Shown here: piece by piece, positions 7,401 to 15,510 of the stretch
Layout of the letters: each line of letters begins with the position of its first letter
Numbering within the stretch: position 1 is the first letter of the stretch
NCBI GenBank assembly: GCA_002171035.2
Contig: NHHO02000022.1
Coordinates: forward strand, 1 to 15,510
DNA: 15,510 nt
From: Candidatus Pelagibacter sp. TMED165
Lineage (GTDB): Bacteria; Pseudomonadota; Alphaproteobacteria; Pelagibacterales; Pelagibacteraceae
Reading direction: 5' to 3'
Notes under the pieces: model-generated
Database searches by the model: none
Told to the model about the DNA's origin: nothing
The model's input: the letters and a program-made list of their open reading frames with translations, nothing else
Made by a program: the position numbers and the translations under genes

Positions 7401-9949
7401 CCCTTATCATCAATATATTGAGGTATGTCAGTATAACTTGGGAATGAATTTGCATCAAAGTGACCTAGACCAGTATGAGCAAACCTTGTATAAGTTACAT
7501 TAACTTTACCTGTGTTTACAACACCTATCGCACTAGCCTTTTTCTTTATAGTAGCGTGATCATAAAAACCATTTCTCTGGCCAGTATCAATTACAAATGA
7601 ATCTAATACATTTGTATTTGCAGTAGTAGCTGCATCTGATCCACTAGCAATGAATACACCAGTAACATTTGTAACATCAGTAATACCTAATGAATGTAAT
7701 GTTGTTGAATTATTTGTAAGTGCTGTAAATAATTTGAAATGACTATTTGAAGTTTTTGTTCTTCTACCTGCATCTGTTACATCAAGTGTTGCAAGTATAT
7801 CTGCTGTCCCATCAAAAGCATCATCACCTAGGTCTATTGATGCTGTAGCCTGAGAACCTTCGCTTGGCGTCGGAGTTGAAATTGATACATCTGAGTTCGC
7901 CATATTTACAGCATGATTAGCTGAATAAGATGGAGTTGTCCCTGTACGAATCATGATTGCATAAAGTTCTTTTTTCAAAGCTGCTGTACCAGCTGCCTTA
8001 AATCTCTCTGAGCCATCATCTGTAACAATTGAAGCAACACCATCAGTAAATGTAACAGTCTTAAATATTCTTCTTGTATTATAATCAATTTGATTTACTG
8101 AAGCTACAGTAGAGTAAGCCGCTGGGAAAACAGATAGAGTATCATTTGTATCTTGAATAGCAGCTCTTTGAAATGTATAAGTGTTTGCAATTTCCTTACT
8201 GTAAGGTTTTCTAGACGACCCATTGTTTGGAGCAGACAATGTAATGTTAGATCCATTAATTGCTGTAACATGAACTCTTCTTTCACCTTCCCCTGTTATT
8301 CCAGTAAAAGCAGAAAGATTGTGACCAAAGACCTCATCACCAACTCTGATTTGTGACGAATCAGCAACAATGATATGATTAGAATTGTCATCAACTATTG
8401 TGCCTGATGTTTGTATAGTTGTTATAGAAGATAATTCGACATTTGCATTAGCTTGACCCAGCCCAGCACCAATTATTGATTTTGTCATTGATAGTGGTAA
8501 ATTATTTGCACCCGATCTTTTAACACCAAATAAATGTAACTTATGAACAGCATCAAAACCATCACCACTTACATATTCTATATTTTTTACATATGCCTCA
8601 CCGATTTGTGTAAGAGTATTTGTAATAGTATTTGATGAATGTAATAAAATTCTCTCTGAAGTATTTGAATTAAATATAGCATTGTTTGACTGGTGTATAT
8701 GTAAAAAATTACCATAAGCAGTAGGTAGATCATACCCTGTAACTGACTCTTGATCTTGAGCCCTTTTAACAGCTAATTTCGTAATGTCATTTGTTTTGTC
8801 TATTTCATAACCTTTTACATATGCTTTACCTTTTGATATATTCAAAAAGAAATTTGCTGAATTACCAATTGGTGTTAATCTAGGTTCTAGGCCATCTACG
8901 ATATAATCACCTGATTCATCAAAAGTTCTTCTTGCAAGTGTTCTACCTAAATCAGCATATCTTGTGCCTGAGGTATCTTTTACTAATTGTCCATTTCTAA
9001 ATCTAACTAATTCAATGTACTTGTTTGTTTGTAAACTAGGTAATGAATTATTAGAATCTAAATCTTTTTTAGTTAATGTAAGTGAAATTTTAAGTCTATC
9101 ACCACCTGGTGCTAGATAGTTTGATGAATCTAAAGCAGGATCTAATAATGACGTATCGGAAGTTGATGTTATTGTATTTTCTACAACATCAAAACCTACA
9201 CTTACATTTGCATTTGAACCATATTTGTCAACTGCTATAATTTGTTTTTGATTTTTTGCAAAAATTCCACCTGTGAAGAATACACCTTCATCAACACCTA
9301 ATAGTTTAGCAGGGCTTTCAGGATAAATGCCACTTCCATCTGCTGCAATTTGAGTTGTAACTGTTGCAATTAAATTTGCTGGTGCTACATCAGATGTTGA
9401 AAATACTTGCAAATTAGCTGAATTTTGAATTGTAGTATTTGCATTTTGTAATTCCATAGTGGAATTTGAAGTTGATCCACCTATGGTTAAATTAGTTGTT
9501 CTTAGATATGAAACATATAAGGTATCTGGATCTGTGTCTACAGCTGGGTCTGCATGATGAACAAAGTAAATATTTTTAACATTTGCAAGTTGAACATTAG
9601 CTGTATTTGCTGTAATATACTTATTTACAAAGCTAGAAACATTAATTGATGAACTTTCAAAAGTAGATTCTAATTTAACAGAACGTGCTGTAGGTTTTTG
9701 ACTATTTTCAATGTTTTCTATTTTTCTACCAAATTCTGGAACAGAAAATATTTCTGCACCCGTAACTCTAGAACCATCTTTAAATATATGGTCACCAAAT
9801 TTTTTAACTTGATCTTGAAGTATGGTTTGTGATTGTGTTAATTCACGAGCTTGAACTGCCCTACCAGGTTGAAAAAGGATTCTATAAAAATTTTTATCCT
9901 CATCAAAATCATCATAGTAGGGTGTTACATTAAAATTTGTTGTAGTCAT
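4424..9949 (-). CDS. Giant DUF4815-type baseplate / tail structural protein
   Basis: The protein has 1841 residues. The N-terminus (YYDDFDEDKNFYRILFQPG at 11-29, AVQARELTQSQTILQDQV at 31-48, FGDHIFKDGS at 51-60) is the hallmark of DUF4815. Later DUF4815-like blocks are GRTLARRTFD with GKAYVKGYEI (about 330-400), and DTGQRNGFYDHATIK with ELRDSIDFRPLR (about 790-880). Residues about 1185-1270 (MSAENIDFEIFGYRPNTEVH, FAAGEHQIFFSDS) match a fibre-linking segment in such proteins. Residues 1364-1421 are DUF4214-like (LGRKPD at 1375-1380). The C-terminus from QDPLAQTFF (about 1427-1435) is the conserved baseplate region with QPYLGSLFKSQNASTW. TAAAGGT precedes the ATG by a few bases. It probably sits on the baseplate periphery, holding fibres. 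In T4, gp9-gp12 follow gp8; none is seen here, so this protein may replace part of that set (inference). Confidence 0.82.
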   Translation of the reverse strand: MTTTNFNVTPYYDDFDEDKNFYRILFQPGRAVQARELTQSQTILQDQVKKFGDHIFKDGSRVTGAEIFSVPEFGRKIENIENSQKPTARSVKLESTFESSSINVSSFVNKYITANTANVQLANVKNIYFVHHADPAVDTDPDTLYVSYLRTTNLTIGGSTSNSTMELQNANTTIQNSANLQVFSTSDVAPANLIATVTTQIAADGSGIYPESPAKLLGVDEGVFFTGGIFAKNQKQIIAVDKYGSNANVSVGFDVVENTITSTSDTSLLDPALDSSNYLAPGGDRLKISLTLTKKDLDSNNSLPSLQTNKYIELVRFRNGQLVKDTSGTRYADLGRTLARRTFDESGDYIVDGLEPRLTPIGNSANFFLNISKGKAYVKGYEIDKTNDITKLAVKRAQDQESVTGYDLPTAYGNFLHIHQSNNAIFNSNTSERILLHSSNTITNTLTQIGEAYVKNIEYVSGDGFDAVHKLHLFGVKRSGANNLPLSMTKSIIGAGLGQANANVELSSITTIQTSGTIVDDNSNHIIVADSSQIRVGDEVFGHNLSAFTGITGEGERRVHVTAINGSNITLSAPNNGSSRKPYSKEIANTYTFQRAAIQDTNDTLSVFPAAYSTVASVNQIDYNTRRIFKTVTFTDGVASIVTDDGSERFKAAGTAALKKELYAIMIRTGTTPSYSANHAVNMANSDVSISTPTPSEGSQATASIDLGDDAFDGTADILATLDVTDAGRRTKTSNSHFKLFTALTNNSTTLHSLGITDVTNVTGVFIASGSDAATTANTNVLDSFVIDTGQRNGFYDHATIKKKASAIGVVNTGKVNVTYTRFAHTGLGHFDANSFPSYTDIPQYIDDKGNKIELRDSIDFRPLRQDDESSNVYSNSAMTFTRNQIVDRRVGSADVDLSYYLSRIDKVVLGFDGQFRIIEGDSALNNPATPLDDPDSMTLYKLTFPPYTFQTSNVDIDIVKNRRYTMKDIGGIDDRLSRVEYYTALNLLESEVAGSTFFSNSNIELINNGFLVDDFKGHSIGDVLNSDYKCSIDYDNQILHPRFTANGTNTSIQSGSLTNTGNVLTLPFTTQVYSAQNVASTSVNINPFNVVSFVGYVKLDTDVTNYADFDSRPIVVSNRDGNSDNYEFGTNFQGSVWSEWDLLSFNNDTTRKYTYYDKNGSKVSTTTSAEEASSQATKTESDRIFYYMSAENIDFEIFGYRPNTEVHAFLDGKNVSDRLRAFNSTTNAFETAPKKCLIISDDNGFAKGRLVIPNNEGTNRQFAAGEHQIFFSDSIASPNVFSTFAETRYYSGTPKSRIIPPVVEVRQDPPAQATPVATECAFQEDDDRKTPNCQSVSGARAELSENGGTSDSDITDATFGISEQIIRDTYSNVLGRKPDKAGMLYYMERIENNEIDAFTPGTLAASLTTIFEASPEAKAKNECPLGQDPLAQTFFVNEFTNPKGIFITSVDIFFASKDSTLPVHFEIRKVLNGYPSETVVAKSRVSRNPDDVIIPSDPNVPEPTRFTFDAPLFLEPDQYSMVLLTSSFEYNVYIATVGQNRLDTGQSIVGQPYLGSLFKSQNASTWTAAQESDLCFVIHQAQFNITGDISSIIQPVKNAPLPDQAFDLLRINAPFQTFSDKTSMSFKLGLLTEGQSNMDAGISALPNSDTYLENRKEFKKNADANLQITMSSTNADVSPVFEQDRCRFVFVENLLNSSANTEVVARPETGASDGGASSKYITRKVTLGEGFDATALRVILAKNLPEGSSISVFYKVQSDSDETTAFEDLPYVEMNKITQTPVNQNINEYYDCEFKAEDITYSSAGISFDSFRSFAIKIVFFSTNTAKAPTARNLRVIALS
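5687..5860 (-). other. DUF4214-like insert inside the 1841-residue protein
   Basis: Residues 1364-1421 read as a helical unit: IIRDTYSNVLGRKPD, then GMLYYMER, and closing IFEASPEAK. This matches the DUF4214 consensus (YxxVLGRxPDxxGLxYW ... FxxSPE). Cysteines at 1321, 1334 and 1424 lie just outside it. DUF4214 is common in S-layer-type and secreted proteins; its function is not established. Confidence 0.6.
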
Positions 9950-9958
9950 TATCTACCT

Positions 9959-11614
9959 TTAAAATTGTAATACAAGTCTAACATCTTCTGACTGACTTTC
10001 TGTTCTTGTTGTTGGTGTTGAATTTTCAACAAATAATAATTCCATACTTTGTGGTTGATATTCTGGATTTGTCGTTGAGGTTACTGTTCTTGATGTACCT
10101 GACGAATCACCCACTAATGCCTCGTTCACTTTAAAATCTCCAACCACTTTCGTTAATTCTATTGTATTTAAACTTACGGTTCTCAAAACCTGTGCTGAGG
10201 CCGTAAATATTGTATTGCTTGTCCCTTGATATACAAATTCGTTATCTGTATAACTTGTTCCTGTACCAACTGTTAATTTAGTAACTTGCCCAACAGCATT
10301 ATTAGCTGAAATATTGTTAGCTGATGAACTTCTATTATTTGAACCGTATTTATAAGGTTTCCTAATAAGTCCTGTTTGTCTAAATGTAATTCCTGTAGGT
10401 ATTGTGTTACCTTCAGTTGCATCTAATTGACCTATTTTTGTGTGAACCATAACGCTATTCGCACCTAAATCTTGGCCTATATTAAATGCGTGGCCAAAAT
10501 ATGGGGATAGTATTGATCTTGTTGTTTCACCACTACCTGTGCCAAATACTCTCGCATTTGCTCTAGTATATCCTGTGCCAACTGTGTCTACTGTAATTTT
10601 ATCTATTATGCCCGTTGAATTTACAGTTGCATTAGCTAAAGCGCCTGTGCCATCACCATCAATGAAAATTCTTGTTTTAGGTGAAAAAAGAGTCACATTA
10701 GCTGCAAGGCTACTTGTTACAGCGGCTTTACTTATTCTAACATTATTATTACCATTGTGAACCTCTGTAATAATTGTATCAGCTGCAATACCATTTCCAG
10801 TTATGGACATATTAGCAGAGAGAACATTAGAAGCAACAGCTAAACCTGTATGTGTTAGATACCAAGTCTGTAAAGTGAGCATGGTTTCGCCTTTTGCAAA
10901 AGCACCAAAAGGTACATTTGTAAGATCACGATACAGAGTGCCGCCATTATTTAAAACAATTGTTGTTAATTCACCTTCTCTTACACCAATATTGTTTAAG
11001 TTGAAGTTACCATAAACAGTATTAGCTGACATATCCGTGGTATTTCTTGTGGCAACTGGCATGAAATCAGAGTCAATAAATTTATTATTATCTCTAATTG
11101 TGTACATATATTTCCAAACATAGCCATCAGCAGTTGATATTACACCATTACTTGTATTAAAATCACCAGATGGTTCTACTGTTGATGTTGTATCTGATGA
11201 ACTAAGTCCGTTACTATTATTTGATAAACATTTATAAACGCCTCTTTCTGACGTAATGACATACATTGGTTTTCTAGTTAAATCATTAACTGAAGTATTT
11301 GAAACTAAAGTATCTGTTGAAACTGTTGGGTCAAATTGTTGATAAATTTTACCAGTTTCCCAATCAACTCTAGGCACAACAACACTTAAATCACCACCTG
11401 TTACTCTTTTCATACCAATTATTCTCGATAACGCATCATCTGTATCAAACTTAGAATTTTGAATAGTAGTGGTAGCTTGATTATTGCTCGTACCAATATC
11501 ATCACCAACAAAAACATATTGAATTTCGACATCATTTGTATTTGCTGTAAATCTATCAATATAATTCTCAGCGTTTTTAAGTGAGAGTGATCTAGTAGAA
11601 AGTTTTGTAGCCAT
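9959..11614 (-). CDS. 8: Baseplate wedge subunit gp8 (T4-like), enlarged
   Basis: The protein has 551 residues; T4 gp8 has 334. T4 landmarks are conserved in order: VVVPRVDWETGKIY at 78-91 (T4 has VIPRRDW), the YKCL strand at 127-130, TADGYVWKYMYTI at 161-173 (T4 GDGYVWEYLFEI), and the C-terminal ELLFVENSTPTTR ... RLVLQF (525-551; T4 GEMIYMENRPP ... ILFTF). The extra length lies between about 205 and 480. It holds Gly-rich, strand-turn segments, including a GNGI-x-x-DT repeat (273-280) and Gly-Tyr motifs at 215-230, 336-355 and 442-460. In T4, gp8 dimers bind gp6 and gp7 in the baseplate wedge; the neighbours here fit this. The start ATG has no good Shine-Dalgarno, only AT-rich sequence upstream, with CATAAATA at 11628-11621. 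Confidence 0.88.
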   Translation of the reverse strand: MATKLSTRSLSLKNAENYIDRFTANTNDVEIQYVFVGDDIGTSNNQATTTIQNSKFDTDDALSRIIGMKRVTGGDLSVVVPRVDWETGKIYQQFDPTVSTDTLVSNTSVNDLTRKPMYVITSERGVYKCLSNNSNGLSSSDTTSTVEPSGDFNTSNGVISTADGYVWKYMYTIRDNNKFIDSDFMPVATRNTTDMSANTVYGNFNLNNIGVREGELTTIVLNNGGTLYRDLTNVPFGAFAKGETMLTLQTWYLTHTGLAVASNVLSANMSITGNGIAADTIITEVHNGNNNVRISKAAVTSSLAANVTLFSPKTRIFIDGDGTGALANATVNSTGIIDKITVDTVGTGYTRANARVFGTGSGETTRSILSPYFGHAFNIGQDLGANSVMVHTKIGQLDATEGNTIPTGITFRQTGLIRKPYKYGSNNRSSSANNISANNAVGQVTKLTVGTGTSYTDNEFVYQGTSNTIFTASAQVLRTVSLNTIELTKVVGDFKVNEALVGDSSGTSRTVTSTTNPEYQPQSMELLFVENSTPTTRTESQSEDVRLVLQF

Positions 11615-11620
11615 AGATTG

Positions 11621-11628
11621 TATTTATG
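11621..11628 (-). promoter_or_regulatory. Late-promoter-like CATAAATA just before gp8
   Basis: CATAAATA fits the NATAAATA late motif of T4-like phages. The predicted start would fall at about the ATG of the gp8 gene, leaving no leader. It overlaps the 3' end of the preceding gene and may be chance in AT-rich DNA. Confidence 0.2.
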
Positions 11629-14600
11629 TATAAATTATAATAGGTTGATTGTTCAAGTGAACATAATTGTTAGCTAAAGTCGAGAAAACTTGTGCTGAAT
11701 TAACTTCTATTGTATTATTTGAATTAACTTTTATAATAAGTGGATTAAAGTTCTCTTCATTTGTTCCTACAGCATTTACATCATCATTTGAAATACCCAA
11801 TCTAGATTGACCCTCTACAATTACACCAGCTGCATTAGCAGCCACAAGGTTTGTATTTGGTGTGGTATTTGATACAGTAATAACTGTTTGCGTGGATACA
11901 TTAAATGTGGTAGAATTAATATGTAACGGATTACCAACATTAATAAGACCTGGAATACTATTTGATTGACTTTTAACTGATATAGAAGTATCTGATTCAA
12001 CAAGTGGTTGAACTTTAAACTCAGCAAAATTCTTGTAGCCAGCTGGGTGTACAAGACCTTTTACTATTGTTTTATATTTTTCAAATTCTAATGGTATATT
12101 TGTGATATATGAAAAAGCTTGAAAAACATTTGCACCTTGTATTTTTCTTTCATCTGCGGAAATTAGACCTTTAGATGAAGTAAATCTACCTGGAACTTTT
12201 CTAACTGGTGGTAAAAGTTCAGCAACAGCCAACGCATTCCCATCACCTGTTGTTGTTAAGTCAATATCTGGTGATACTTGATAACCTGAACCAAAATCAT
12301 TTAGTTTAATTGATGTTATGACACCTTTTTGTTGAGTATTAGCACTTGTGCTTATGTTTTCACCATCACCTAATATACCAACGGTTCTAACATTAACAGC
12401 ACTTAATGAAGATGAAATATTACCAGCAGTTCCACCAAAACGGCCATTAGATGCAAGTGATCTAAAAACAGTTACAGTAGGTAGATGACTCGCACGATAA
12501 CCTGAGCCACCTTTTGGCCCAGCATGATTAATTTTGAGTGGTGCACCTCTCAAATGAAAAGTGTTTGCTACATTTGCTAAAAAAGTATTTGAAGTATCGC
12601 CATATTGAGCATTATTACCACCAATTTGTATTGTTCTAAAATCAATTTCTGCTGGAAAAGGTGTATTAACTTTTAAAAATCCTGCTCCTTTTTGCTGTGC
12701 TGAACCAATAGCTGTATTAACTTCTACGACTTGTCTTTCATATCCTAAAAATGTTATTGTGTCGCCAACTTTTACTGGGTGTGGAACTGAAATGAAATCC
12801 ATACCATTTAAGTATGAACCCCTTGTCATGTAAATAGCATTAAGGCCATCTGGACTATTTGCTGTATTTGCACCAAAAGTATAACAGTTTGGTATTGCGA
12901 ATTGACCATTAAATCCTACATTAGCGGTGCCACCCGTTCTTACAGGTCCTTCGTTTACATAGTATGGATCTTCTAGATTGATATTAGTAACAGAACCACC
13001 ACTACCTGTTTCAGAAACCCTAGCAGTTGCACCGGCGCCAAAAGCTACATCACTAAATTGCACCATATCTCTAACAGTATGAAGAGTGCCACCATCTACT
13101 ATTTCTAAAGAACCTATGCCTCGTAATGATGTTACATCAGCAGGTATCATTTTTGTAGGACCTTCAGGCATATTTGCTGAAGTAGATGTAAGAGCTCCAA
13201 TTGGGTCTAAGTTCATATCACTTACTTGAGTATTAGATGAAACTATACGAACAGTTTTTGCTGGGCCAATGTTTGATGCAGTTGTATATGAATTTACAAC
13301 ATGACAAATTGAAGTGTTTACATTTATACCAGCACTATCAGCTGCATCAGCACTCAATTGACTATTACCAAAAACTTGGCTGTATCTCAACGATATTTGT
13401 GTATTGTCTAAACCTGTGCCACCAATAGCTGCGTTAGAAATACATAAGTCTGCAAATGTTTGTGAAGAATTTGAAGAAGTATTAGCGCCTATTACTGTGC
13501 CCATCATTGTAAATGTATTTGGTGTATTAATACCATTTGCATCAACATTCACAACTGAATAAGAAATAAAACCAACTTCTGAATTCCCACCTGTTAAAAA
13601 ACTACCTGGTTCAAATCCTGATCCACCATTAGCACTAAATGTGCCATATGTCGTATTACTAGAGATTACAGGATCTCTTAAAAAATCTGTAAATATTGTT
13701 TCAACTTCAGCGTTTGCAATTGTTTGAAAAGCACCAGCATTAATTAGTACAATATCACCTACGTTATAAGAAGTACCACCATCATCAACTTTAATTGATT
13801 CAATTGATGAAACTGTATTTAAAGAAATGTTTACTAAAGTGCCATTTATTACAATGTCTGTTCTTAATTCTTCACTCTGACTAAAATCTCCAGATATATC
13901 TTTTCTATCTAAAAATAATTCTATTTTATGGAGAGGGTCAATAATTCTTGATATTGCAGTTGATACAATTGCTGAGGCATTAGATGTTTGGCCAATTATT
14001 TTTCTATTATTTAAAAGTGTTTCATCAAACCCACCAGCTTCTAAATTTGTATATGTGACTCTAATATCTGCACCACTAGCTGGCGGTGTGTGAAAGATTA
14101 ATTTTTGTTCCTCTCTTTCAACATGGAGAAATTCACTATTAGCTCCAGCATTTAAAGAATTTGCACTTTTAAGTTCACCACTAACTCTTACTTCTATTTC
14201 ATCTCTTGAAACAGGTTGAGCTAAATGAAAAACATTATTACTTCCATCGCCTGCGTAAAAAGAACTGATTTCAGTTCTTGCACTTAAAATATTTTCTAAT
14301 TTGTAGTCACTATCTGAAGCTTTAAGTAGTTGATCTTTTCCAAATTTTAATTCTACTTCTTTCCCAAAAAACATACGAAATAAAAATTGAAATGATCTAG
14401 GGCTGCCTTTTGCAAGATATAATGGTAATACATTTTTAATTAAAAAAGCCTTATCAACTGTTACATCTTTTGGCACAAGATTGGCGTAATTATTTAAAAA
14501 GTTGGACTCAAAGGCATCTAATGATGTATCAACATCAGAGAGGTATCTTAAATCTTTTGATATTTTTGTTAAGTCATTATTTTGTGTGTCCTGCTCAGTT

Positions 14601-14725
14601 TCTAAAAATTCATAATACGCCTCTAAAAAACTAATAAAAAGAGGGTGGTCTTCCCGAATAAACTCAGGAACTTGACGATTGATTAAAAGTGAGGTTTTTA
14701 AATCTTGCGGATTTACTCTAGACAT
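11624..14725 (-). CDS. Large baseplate-region structural protein in the gp7 slot
   Basis: The protein has 1033 residues. The N-terminal 140 are helical and conserved in marine T4-like phages: VPEFIREDHPLFISFLEAYYE at 19-39, LDAFESNFLNNYA at 69-81, LIKNVLPLYLAKGSPRSF at 95-112, then FLFRMFFGKEVELKFGK. The middle is beta-rich with repeated Gly-Tyr strands (309-330, 539-560, 740-756, 804-838). Residues 839-905 (PPVRKVPGRFTSSKGLISAD, FSYITNIPLEFEKYKTIVKG, HPAGYKNFAEFKV) form a conserved block typical of this family. Order between gp6-like and gp8 genes, and a size matching T4 gp7 (1032 residues), suggest a gp7-equivalent wedge role. I see no clear T4 gp7 sequence similarity. The start overlaps the upstream stop as TAATG, and the gap to gp8 is 9 bases. 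Confidence 0.75.
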   Translation of the reverse strand: MSRVNPQDLKTSLLINRQVPEFIREDHPLFISFLEAYYEFLETEQDTQNNDLTKISKDLRYLSDVDTSLDAFESNFLNNYANLVPKDVTVDKAFLIKNVLPLYLAKGSPRSFQFLFRMFFGKEVELKFGKDQLLKASDSDYKLENILSARTEISSFYAGDGSNNVFHLAQPVSRDEIEVRVSGELKSANSLNAGANSEFLHVEREEQKLIFHTPPASGADIRVTYTNLEAGGFDETLLNNRKIIGQTSNASAIVSTAISRIIDPLHKIELFLDRKDISGDFSQSEELRTDIVINGTLVNISLNTVSSIESIKVDDGGTSYNVGDIVLINAGAFQTIANAEVETIFTDFLRDPVISSNTTYGTFSANGGSGFEPGSFLTGGNSEVGFISYSVVNVDANGINTPNTFTMMGTVIGANTSSNSSQTFADLCISNAAIGGTGLDNTQISLRYSQVFGNSQLSADAADSAGINVNTSICHVVNSYTTASNIGPAKTVRIVSSNTQVSDMNLDPIGALTSTSANMPEGPTKMIPADVTSLRGIGSLEIVDGGTLHTVRDMVQFSDVAFGAGATARVSETGSGGSVTNINLEDPYYVNEGPVRTGGTANVGFNGQFAIPNCYTFGANTANSPDGLNAIYMTRGSYLNGMDFISVPHPVKVGDTITFLGYERQVVEVNTAIGSAQQKGAGFLKVNTPFPAEIDFRTIQIGGNNAQYGDTSNTFLANVANTFHLRGAPLKINHAGPKGGSGYRASHLPTVTVFRSLASNGRFGGTAGNISSSLSAVNVRTVGILGDGENISTSANTQQKGVITSIKLNDFGSGYQVSPDIDLTTTGDGNALAVAELLPPVRKVPGRFTSSKGLISADERKIQGANVFQAFSYITNIPLEFEKYKTIVKGLVHPAGYKNFAEFKVQPLVESDTSISVKSQSNSIPGLINVGNPLHINSTTFNVSTQTVITVSNTTPNTNLVAANAAGVIVEGQSRLGISNDDVNAVGTNEENFNPLIIKVNSNNTIEVNSAQVFSTLANNYVHLNNQPIIIYT

Positions 14726-15510
14726 TATGTATTAAGAACCTCTAAATTTACCGTTATTGAATCTGGGTCCTCTGGATCAATTGTTACTATATTATTTCTA
14801 ACTGACTCTACGACACCACTTTCAGAACCAATTGTAAATCTAATTAAACCATCTGAAGTTGGCACACTCGTTATATTAATATCATTAATTGTTATGATGC
14901 CATTATCATAATCAACTTCACCAGCAGCCGCATTTATAACCTGTCTATTACCATCATTATCAAAAAATACTGATCTAATTGAGCCTGTTCTCGAATCTAC
15001 TACTGCTGATGCCTCACCGCCTTGGCCATTACCTCCTGTTATTTCAACTGTAGCATTTGTATAATCTATACCTCTATTTGAAAGAGTGATACCTGTGATT
15101 GAACCACCCGATACTGTTGCAAAAGCAGTAGCACCAGAACCATCACCTCTAATTGTCACGGTTGGCGCCACCGTGTATGAAAAACCAGGATTGTTTACTT
15201 CTATTCTTGAAACACCTGAAAATGATTGTGGCACTTCTTCAAACTGAACTGATCTAGAATTACCACCAGAATCAAAACCATTGAAAGCAGTTGTAGTTAA
15301 TTTATCATCTGCTGTACCTCTTTTTAGTTTTTCACCAAAATCAATTGTGTAAGCTGTTGTGCCAAGTATTGGTGTAACTCTTTTTTGTAATTTTACAGAA
15401 GTTTCTGATCCTGTAATTGCATTTTGATCTGTGTCATCAATTGCCTTTGATAATTTAGATAAAGAAAATGTACTATCAAACTTATCTAAATTTTGTGATT
15501 TATATGTAAT
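14725..15510 (-). CDS. C-terminal part of a probable gp6-type baseplate wedge protein (cut by window edge)
   Basis: The frame is open from base 15510 to the TAA at 14727-14725, giving 261 residues. A GTG at 15234 looks like a start, but translation continues upstream without a stop, so the gene begins outside the window. Near its start in the window, LSKLSKAIDDTDQNAITGSE followed by VKLQKRVTPILG resembles the gp6-family block before the C-terminal domain (pattern D-x-D-x-x-I-x-x-x-E/T then K-x-x-P). Two Gly-Tyr strand repeats follow (around 15210-15120 and 15110-15000), each with GxGxGA or GxGQGG turns. Order before the gp7-slot and gp8 genes supports gp6, as in T4. A different wedge or fibre base protein is possible. 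Confidence 0.6.
   Translation of the reverse strand: MTYKSQNLDKFDSTFSLSKLSKAIDDTDQNAITGSETSVKLQKRVTPILGTTAYTIDFGEKLKRGTADDKLTTTAFNGFDSGGNSRSVQFEEVPQSFSGVSRIEVNNPGFSYTVAPTVTIRGDGSGATAFATVSGGSITGITLSNRGIDYTNATVEITGGNGQGGEASAVVDSRTGSIRSVFFDNDGNRQVINAAAGEVDYDNGIITINDINITSVPTSDGLIRFTIGSESGVVESVRNNIVTIDPEDPDSITVNLEVLNT

Noticed and set aside
1..15510. tRNA genes, transcription terminators or mobile elements
   Set aside because: I found no cloverleaf, no hairpin followed by a T-run in any gap, and no transposase or inverted ends. Gaps are too short to hold them.

Overview
The window is part of the virion-structure region of a T4-like tailed phage (myovirus), most probably a marine one of the cyanophage or pelagiphage kind. 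The DNA is AT-rich, and every gene I can support lies on the minus strand. Genes are packed with gaps of 0-31 bases and several overlaps (TAATG, ATGA). The best anchor is a recognisable T4 gp8 homologue (9959-11614). It is followed by a giant DUF4815-type protein and a run of small fibre-like proteins of the sort seen in marine T4-like phages. No bacterial, integrase, tRNA, CRISPR or IS sequence is visible.

In the direction of transcription (right to left) the baseplate block comes first. It holds the C-terminal 261 residues of a probable gp6-type wedge protein, cut by the right edge. Next come a 1033-residue structural protein in the slot T4 gives to gp7, then an enlarged gp8 (551 residues), then the 1841-residue DUF4815 protein. 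These probably form or decorate the baseplate wedge and carry fibre attachment sites. The 1841-residue protein contains a DUF4214-like insert.

The second block (4427 down to 1) looks like a fibre and adhesin cassette. It has a 70-residue coiled-coil protein, a 255-residue fibre protein with a cupredoxin-like domain, and five small proteins in a mirrored order: A (3095-3412), B (2530-3093), C (2075-2518), B' (1546-2064), A' (1206-1535). It ends with two tandem related glycine-rich adhesin-like genes; the second runs off the left edge. The two share an almost identical N-terminal module. This block looks like host-range machinery growing by duplication.

The most notable signals are the complete type-1 copper ligand set (His, Cys, His, Met) in the 255-residue fibre protein, the A-B-C-B'-A' paralogue arrangement, the tandem polyglycine adhesins, and a Gly-x-Gly-Tyr repeat family shared by three baseplate proteins. 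No stretch of 300 bases lacks a gene; the largest gap is 31 bases (3413-3443).
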